DNA of 64,000 bases from Babylonia areolata (lineage: Eukaryota > Mollusca > Gastropoda > Neogastropoda > Buccinidae). The notes beneath the pieces were generated by a model. That model did no database searches. It saw only the letters and a program-made list of their open reading frames with translations, and was not told where the DNA came from. Positions within the stretch are counted from its first letter, which is position 1, and each line of letters begins with the position of its first letter. Made by a program: the position numbers and the translations under genes. The stretch lies in NCBI RefSeq assembly GCF_041734735.1, contig NC_134883.1:16806747-16870746 (forward strand), written 5' to 3'. Positions 34,959 through 44,100 of the stretch are shown here, one piece after another.

Positions 34959-36395
34959 ACCTGTGAAATCAGGACGTTGCACGACTTGAGTCGAAACACC
35001 TAATGAAGGTGGAGGTCATGATTGCTGGTGACCATTTAGGATTTAGGTCATGACTGCTGGTGACTATCAAGGGTGGTCATGGTTGATGGTGACAATTGAG
35101 GGTGAAGGTCATGATTGGTTGTGACTATTGATGGTGGAGGTCATAGTTGATGGTGACTAGGGTGAAGATTATGGCTGATGGTTACTTTTGTTGGTGACAG
35201 TTGAGGGTGAAGGTCATGGATGATAGTGACTATTGAGGGTGAAGGTCATGCTTGATGGCGACTGTTGAGGGTGAAGGTCATCGTTGATGGTGACTGAGGT
35301 GTAGATCATGGCTGATGGTGACTTTTGAGGGTGAAGGTCATAGTTGGTTGTGACTAGGGTGAAGATAATGGCTGAGGGTGAATTTTGAAGGCGAAGGTCT
35401 TGGTTGATGGTGAAGTTCATGGTTAATGCTGAATATTGAGGGCGAAGGTCATGGTTAATGGTGACAATTGAGGGTGAAGGTAATGGTTAATGGTGACTAG
35501 TGAGGGTGAATGTCATGGTTGATGGTGACTATTGAGTGTTAAGGTCATGATTCATGCTGAATATTGAGGGTGAAAGTCATGGCTGATGGTGACACGGCAA
35601 AGAAAGTGACAAAAACAAAACCTGGTGGTCATGATGACGACGGCTGACACGACTACCTAGTAGGTATACTTATCAATAAGAGAAATACTAGAAATAGATG
35701 CTGAAGGTGATGATGATGATGTGCGGATACGACATGAGATAACCATGTGTCAGTACGGAGAATGCCAGGGGTAGATGATGACGATGATGATGACAGATGG
35801 AGACGATAAGCGACGCCTACATGGCAGTGACGGGGGTGCCTGAAGAGCAGAAGGACCACGCGCAGAGGATGGCGGACTTTGCCATGGACATGATCGTGGC
35901 CGCCAGTTATGTCCGTTCCCCCGCCACGGGGCTGCCTCTGCAGGTAGGGCTGATAATGCACTGAGCCGGGCCGTTGAAGACAAATTGCTCACGCGTTGGC
36001 GGGGTGGGTGTGTTCAAACACAGTGTACTTGCACTGGGCGAGATATTTGTTGAGTGCACGTGCTCTGGGTAGGGCAGGCTTCAACTTAGACAAAGTGCAC
36101 TTGCCCTCGGCCGGACGGTTGAAGACACAGTGCATGCACACAAAGCAGGGTGGATGTCCACAGACACGGTGCATGTGCACAGGGTGGGGTGGCTGTCTTC
36201 AGACACAGTGCATGTGCAAAAAGCGAGATGGATTTGCACAGACGGTGCACGTACACTGGGCGGGGTGGCTGTCCTCAGACACAGTGCACGTGCACTGGGC
36301 GGGGTGGCTGTCCTTAGACGCAGTGCACGTGCAATGGGCGGGGTGGGTGAACAGAGAAGGGTGGAGGTGGCAGCAGTGGCTGGATTTGCCTTGCC

Positions 36396-36428
<33 letters not shown>

Positions 36429-37154
36429 AAGGCGCAACCCTCCATATGACCGTGCGAAACCTGTACAAAACAATTCATCAATGAAATAATTATGATATTT
36501 CCTAATTGGTGCCGGTAATTGCAGGGTTATACTCTGCTCTGTAATATTGGACACAACAACAACGGTAATGATAATAATGATAATAATTTGTATTGCTCTT
36601 TTCCATACAGAACATACTCAACTTGGCTGCGTAATGTAAAAGTTTATGTTTAAAACATGCACTTAAACGCGAGAATGGCAACTTCCATTCATAACCCTAC
36701 GTCAACACCAAACACAAACAAAAGTTTATGTTCACGTTTAAAACCAGTCCAGATACTTAAAAACCAGTCACATACATGATATATCAAGCCAAAATAGTTC
36801 ACAATTAAAATCACAGGACTTAATCAGTATCACCCTCACCACTCTGTCTTCCATACAGCACCTCAACAGCATAAGATTATATACAGAAGACAGAAATAAG
36901 CACACACCCTCGCACAGTCGCAGGCTTCAGGAGAGGTTAATTTCAAAAAGGTGTATCTAAATATTTTTATTTGAAAGTTGCAAAGCAGTTAGTTTTTGTT
37001 CTCGGGAACAGAGGTAGAAGTATCAGCATCAGTATCAGTCGCTCAAGGAGGCGTCACTGCGTTCGGACAAATCCATATACGCTACACCACATCTGCCAAG
37101 CAGCGTAACCCAACGCGCTTAGTCAGGCATTGAGAAAAAAAAAAGAAAAATATA

Positions 37155-37186
<32 letters not shown>

Positions 37187-40100
37187 AAATGAAAAAAACA
37201 AACAAACAATAATGATGATAAATAAGTAAATAAATGTAAAACATGCAGACACACATTCACACATACACACACACATGCTTAACAGATATGCAACAAATAT
37301 GCAGTTTTGCATATATGAAAGCACAAACAAATACACATAAATGTACACGAGCCCCGACACACACACACACACACATTACACTGCATCCCCCCACCCCCCA
37401 AACTCACAACGTTGCACTTCAATTTTATCATGACGGCTGATGAACCATATTATCAATTGTATCAAATAACATTCATAAACAGTAAGTAATGAAATAATGA
37501 ACAAAACAAATAAACAAACAGTACATAATATAGTAAAATAATACTAATATCAATATTAACATGAGATTGAATTTATTATCACCAGAGTAATTGGCCTGAT
37601 AGAAGAGAAACACGAAGGAAAAAAAGAAGAAGAAAATTTAGAAGAGTGGTGAGTAAGGTGGTGGGGGAGGGGGAACAGAGGGGAGAGGAGAAATTCTGAC
37701 TGATCATTGGCCAATCCATTCAACTTTGAATATTTGGTCAGTCAAATAAATCCAACATATATTTCACGAATAGAATCATGTTGTACCCTTTCTTCACAAT
37801 ACTTTCTAAGCTAAAATGTATTTGAATCGGAGATAAACTGGTGAACAGTTTGAAATATGAATATATTTGTATGATTTTGGAGAACAGGATTTCCATGCAA
37901 CAGAGTTTTAACGTGAATGTAGTTTGGAGATAAATTTAAGATTGTGTTTGCCCGAGCCATATGAAAGTCTTGACAAAATAATGAATAATGTTCAGCAGTT
38001 TCGCTTGCAGTGCCACAAGCACAAAGTGGGTCGTTTATTAAATGTCTGTTGAACATATCTTCTCTTAAGTCACTAATCCCTAGACGAAGTCGACAGTGAA
38101 TGATTTGTTCCTTCCGTTTACCAAAGTAATAGGCACTACAGCATCGTTAGCACACAAGTAATGTTTAAGCTGGCTTAAGGAATTGCTGGTTTTAACATAA
38201 TCAGGTAGAGAATTCCAGAGATGAGTAGTACATGGTATGAATGATTTCCGATAGAGTTCGGTGTGAAATCTTGGTATGGTGCGTTCCAATGACCTGCGTA
38301 TATGGTAAGGGTTACTGTCTGGAACAAGACCAGGAACAAGATCATTTAGGTAGTTAGGGCATAGACCGTTAACCATCTTGAAATAGTGCACAAGTTTGTG
38401 TCTTTTCCTTCTTTCCTTAAGTGTACAGAACCCTGATTCTTGGTATATTTTTTGGTGGCTTGTCCCACGAACAGATCCAGTTATGGTTCTTAATGCTTCA
38501 AGCTGTAAATTTTCCAAAGAATCTGAGTGTGCATCTGTGCAATTATCCCAAACAATATCAGCATAGTCAAAATGTGGTAATATGAATGATTTGTACATGA
38601 TTTCTAATGCTCTCCTATTTAACTTGTACTTATACGTCTTAAGACAAGAAACCAACATAGTTACAGCATTGATTATACTTTTAATATGTTCCTCCCACTT
38701 ACAGTTGTTTTGGAGTTTGACACCTAGATGTTTATGTGTGTCTGTACTTTGTAATGGTGTGATGCCAAAAGTAAGAGGTAAAACTGTGTCAGTGTTTCGA
38801 GAAAAAATTAATAAGTCTGTTTTCCCCACATTAAATTTGACTTTCCATCGCTTAGCCCAAGAATCTATCTTTTCTAAGTCAAATTGAGTGTTTGTGCACG
38901 GATGTTTGGGTTGTTTAGTGCTAAGGACATACTTGTATCATCTGCAAATAGCTTAATGTTTGAATGGATGTCGTATACAATATCATTGATATAGATAGTA
39001 ATAATAGTGGACCAAGTACAGAGCCTTGAGGAACACCTGCGGGTATTCCTTTGTAATCAGACATATCACTCTTTATAACAACTGCTTGGATACGGTTAGA
39101 GAGGTAATCGGAAAACCAGTCAAGTAATTTGCCTCGTATGCCATTCGCTCTTAACTTCAGAAGAAGTCCCTTATGCCAAACTCGATCAAAAGCTTTAGAT
39201 ACATCAAAGTACACAGCCTGGGTTGTGACTCCATTATCAAAAGATCATTTCCCTTGACACCTGCATGTCCCGGGCAGTATGACCATGTACGTTTTTGAAT
39301 CTGAAAGTTGCGCATTGCCTCATGCCACTCTGGGCTTCCCATTCCACTTTCAATTTTCTGTGTGAGGTTCATTGAGTCCGTTAGAATCATGGCATGTTGG
39401 TTTCCAGGCATATGGATAGATGACAACCACTGGAGAGCATGTGTCACAGCTGCAACTTCCATCGGTAGGCTGGAGGTTGTGACTTTGTAGGCAGCATTCT
39501 CTTCCCTAATTGTTTTTCCATTTTGTTTCGCAGTGAATCCCCAACCGGATTGGTATTTGGTGACTGAGCCATCTGTGTATATGATGATGTCCTCTTCTTT
39601 GCTGTTTTCTTCTATCAGTAGCTTCACTTCTGCATCAGTTTTGCCCCCTGGCCATTCCCGACAATGTCTCCCTAGAGTGGGTGAAATGGCTGTGTTGAAT
39701 AGAACTGTGTTCTATAGGCTGTGTTGTATGGAAGAGTGTTATCGATAGTGGAGTCAAAGACAGAATATATATACATATATTATATTTACCAAAAGTGTCA
39801 AGAGAGAAACAAGGAACTGTAAGCAGAGAGCTGTCAAGAGAACTAATCATTCTATAGAGGAATGGTATAGATGGAGAGGACCAGAAAGATATGCTGGCAG
39901 AATTACAGACATTGAAAGCAGAGACAAGCAATCTTGTATTGGATTCTCGCCTTCACAGGAAGCCAGTGAGGTGCTCTGAACAGTGATGATGCTTTCTCTT
40001 GCCTGGGTTTGCAGAGCACGAGTCAGCTGCATGATTCTTAATGCATTGAAGTTTATTTTGTTTGTTATCAGATTGGCCTACCAACAGAGAAATGCAGTAA

Positions 40101-40435
40101 TCTAGATTTTATGAAAGAAAGAGCAGGTCTGTTGGCAGCAGGAACGGAAAGAAAGCAGTGACTTTGCCTAATCTACGTACATTACAGAACAGAGTGTGGC
40201 ACACGTGTTTGGTATGTGCATCCATGGAGAGTGTTTCATCTAAGTAGAAGCCAAGATTTCTAACAGACTGGGAGAATGGATTGTCATTGCCACAGATGGA
40301 CAAAGTGTTAGTGGTGGCATGGTTCTCACTTATCCACATTCTGAATAAACATTTTCAAACCACACCAAAGAGTGTGAAAGTCTGAGGGAAATGCTGTCGC
40401 TGTTTTTTTGTGTTTTGTTGTTGTTGTTGTTGTTG

Positions 40436-40488
<53 letters not shown>

Positions 40489-41118
40489 ATCACGTGCTTC
40501 TAAGGGGTTTTGTGGGTCACCATTCTAGTTGTGTAATGGTGAGTGTAACCACAAATAGTCACTGAATTATGATCACCTGTCATGACAGATACAGGTTCTG
40601 TTGTGGCAGATGAATCATTCAGTTATTGATAAATCATGATCACTTGTTATGACAGATAAAGGTGGGTTTACACTCAGGCGCTGTCGTGGCGGGTGTGATT
40701 GGCAAAAAGAAACCTCGCTATGACATCTACGGCGACACTGTCAACGTTTCTTCGCGTATGTGCAGTAACAGCGTGCCAGGCCGGATACACGTCACCAGTG
40801 TTGCATTTGAGTGAGTATTTTTGCCAGTAATCCCTTTACATCAAAAGTTCATGAGCAATGCGTAATATTGTTGTTTTCACTCCATACTCTCGACTGGCGC
40901 AATAGCCGAATGATTACAGCGTTGGACTTTATATTGATAGTCCTGGATTTGATTCCAGTATCGGGGCATGGTGAGTTAAGAAAGATCAAATTATTTTTTG
41001 GGAAAAAACTCAGTCGACAGACCAATAAAACAGATAATGTCTTAAGTAAAAATACTAAAAGGCAATTGATCAGTTAATGGATATTTGGATAAATTAACAC
41101 AAAAATCAGAATGAAGAG

Positions 41119-41163
<45 letters not shown>

Positions 41164-44100
41164 ACAAAGGTTTTACAAATCTATTGTCTCTGGAAATACT
41201 TTGTTGCTACCGAATTTGACTTAAAATGGAAAATAAATCAGTTCCTTCCACACACTCCAATAATATTTTACAGTCCTTCCAGGAAGGGTTCAAACATTAC
41301 GTATTTAGTGTTGTCAAAAAACTGTACAAACAGGACGTGTTCAATGTTTTCAGGAAGCTATACAAACATGACGTGTTCAATGTTGTCGGCAAGCCGTATA
41401 AACATGACGTATTCAATGTTGCCAGGAAGCTGTACAAACATGACGTATTCATTGTTGTCAGGAAGCTGTACGAATATAACGTGTTCAATTTTGTCAGGAA
41501 TCTGTACAAACATAATGCGTTCAATGTTGTCAGGAAGCTGTACAAACATGCCGTGTTCGATGTTGTCAGGAAGCTGTACAAACATGCCGTGTTCGATGTT
41601 GTCAGGAAGCTGTACAAATATGCCGTGTTCGATGTTGTCAGGAAGCTGTACAAACATGCCGTGTTCGATGTTGTCAGGAAGCTGTACAAACATGCCGTGT
41701 TCGATGTTGTCAGGAAGCTGTACAAACATGCCGTGTTCGATGTTGTCAGGAAGCTGTACAAATATGACGTGTTCGATGTTGTCAGGAAGTTGGACAAACA
41801 TAATGCGTTCAGTGTTGTCAGGAAGTTGTACAAACATGCCGTGTTCGATGTTGTCAGGAAGCTGTACAAACATAATGCGTTCATTGTTGTCAGGAAGCTG
41901 TACAAACATGCCGTGTTCGATGTTATCAGGAAGCTGTACAAATATAATGCGGTCAGTGTTGTCAGGAAGTTGTACAAACATGCCGTGTTCGATGTCGTCA
42001 GGAAACTGTACAAACATAATGCATTCAGTGTTGTCAGGAATCTGTACAAACATGCCGTGTTCGATGTTGTCAGGAAGCTGTACAAACATGACGTGTTCGA
42101 TGTTGTCAGGAAGCTGTACAAACATGACGTGTTCGATGTTGTCAGGAAGCTGTACAAATATGACGTGTTCGATGTTGTCAGGAAGCTGTACAAACATGAC
42201 GTGTTCGATGTTGTCAGGAAGCTGTACAAATATGACGTGTTCGATGTTGTCAGGAAGCTGTACAAATATGACGTGTGCAGTGTCGTCAGGAAGCTGTACA
42301 AAGATGACGTGCTCAATGTCGGAAGGAAGCTGTACAAATATGACGTGTTCGATGTCGTCAGGAAGCAGTACAAAGATGACGTGTTCAGTGTCGTCAGGAA
42401 GCTGTACAAAGATGACGTGTTCGATGTCGTCAGGAAGCTGTACAAATATGATGTGTTAAATGTTGTCAGGAAGCTGTAGAAATATGACGTGTTCAGTGTC
42501 GTCAGGAAGCTGTACAAGCATGACGTATTCAAAGTTGTCAGGAAGCTGTACAAAGATGACGTGCTCAATGTCGTCAGGAAGGTGTTCAAATATGACGTGC
42601 TCAATGTCGTCAGGAAGCTGTACCAAGATGACGTGTTCAATGTCGTCAGGAAGCTGTGCAAGCATGTATTCAAAGTTGTCAGGAAGCTGTACAAGCATGT
42701 CGTATTCAAAGTTGTCAGAAAGGTGTACAATAGTGACGTGTTCTATGTTGTCAGGAAGCTGTTAAAACATGGCTACGTGTTCAAGACCCGTGGAGAGATA
42801 GATGTGAAGGGCAAGGGCAAGATGACCACCTACTTCCTGGTGGGCACGCTGGAACGGGACCTGGAGCAGCCGGACGACATGTACACCTTCCTGCCAGACC
42901 TGATGGATGCTGACATGAACATTGACCCTATGATGAAGAAGCTGGTCAAGAAGAGAATGACCCTCGCTGGTGTGAGCATGTCCGTGGAGAAGCCCCGAAA
43001 GTCCCTGGCCTGGAATCGGCCCATGCTGAACGTGCAGCAATCTCAGCAAGAAGTTTCACTTGCCTCTAAGTCTTCTATTCAATCTACCATCAAGCCCAGA
43101 CAAGTGTCAATCGCTGGCGCCGCACGTTCCGTCACCTTCAGAGACCAGTCTTGCACCAAGATTAAAACCCACCCTAAAACTTCAGGTCGCACCAAGCGCA
43201 AGGTGACAGCCTATCCAAGACATCACCAAGAGACCTGGGATCTCAGTCCGCCTTTGTCCACTGCTGCAGGTCTGTCTGGCTGTCTTGTTCCCTCTGTCCA
43301 CTGCTGTAGGTCTGCCTGGCTATCTTGTTTCCTCTGTCCGCTGCTGTAGGTCTGCCTGTCTGTCTTGTTTCCTATGTCCACTGCTGAAGGTCTGCCTGGC
43401 TATCTTGTTCCCTCTGTCCACTGCTGTAGGTCTGCCTATCTTGTTTCCTAAGTACACTGCTGTAGGTCTGCCTGGCTATCTTGTCCCCTCTGTCCGCTGC
43501 TGTAGGTCTGCCTGTCTGTCTTGTTTCCTATGTCCACTGCTGTAGGTCTGCCTGGCTATCTTGTTTCCTATGTCCACTGCTGTAGGTCTGCCTGGCTATC
43601 TTGTTCCCTCTGTCCACTGTTTTAGGTCTGCCTGGCTATCTTGTTTCCTCTGTCCACTGCTGTAGGTCTGCCTGTCTATCTTGTTCCCTCTGTCTACTGC
43701 TGTAGGTCTGCTTGGCTATCTTGTTTCCTATGTCAACTGCTGTAGGTGTGCCTGGCTATCTTGTTCCCTCTGTCCACTGCTGTAGGTCTGCCTGTCTGTC
43801 TTGTTTCCTATGTCCACTGCTGTAGGTCTGCCTGGCTATCTTGTTCCCTCTGTCCGCTGCTGTAGGTCTGCCTGTCTGTCTTGTTTCCTATGTCCACTGC
43901 TGTAGGTCTGCCTGTCTATCTTGTTTCCTATGTCCACTGCTGTAGGTCTGCCTGGCTATCTTGTTTCCTATGTCCACTGCTGTAGGTCTGCCTGGCTATC
44001 TTGTTCCCTCTGTCCACTGTTTTAGGTCTGCCTGGCTATCTTGTTTCCTCTGTCCACTGCTGTAGGTCTGCCTGTCTATCTTGTTCCCTCTGTCTACTGC

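Noticed and set aside
40662-40810. Exon 13 starting at 40662 (after GATAAAG)
   Set aside because: The acceptor at 40655 (TGACAG) restores the conserved IKVGLHSG and has a better AG context.
41128-42459. Plus-strand 443-codon frame of [12 protein letters not shown] repeats
   Set aside because: A second frame of the same array, not in the exon 14 frame.
41297-42730. Minus-strand frames of 477 and 279 codons ([12 protein letters not shown] repeats; [12 protein letters not shown] repeats)
   Set aside because: Antisense readings of the 36-bp array; open because the unit is a multiple of three.
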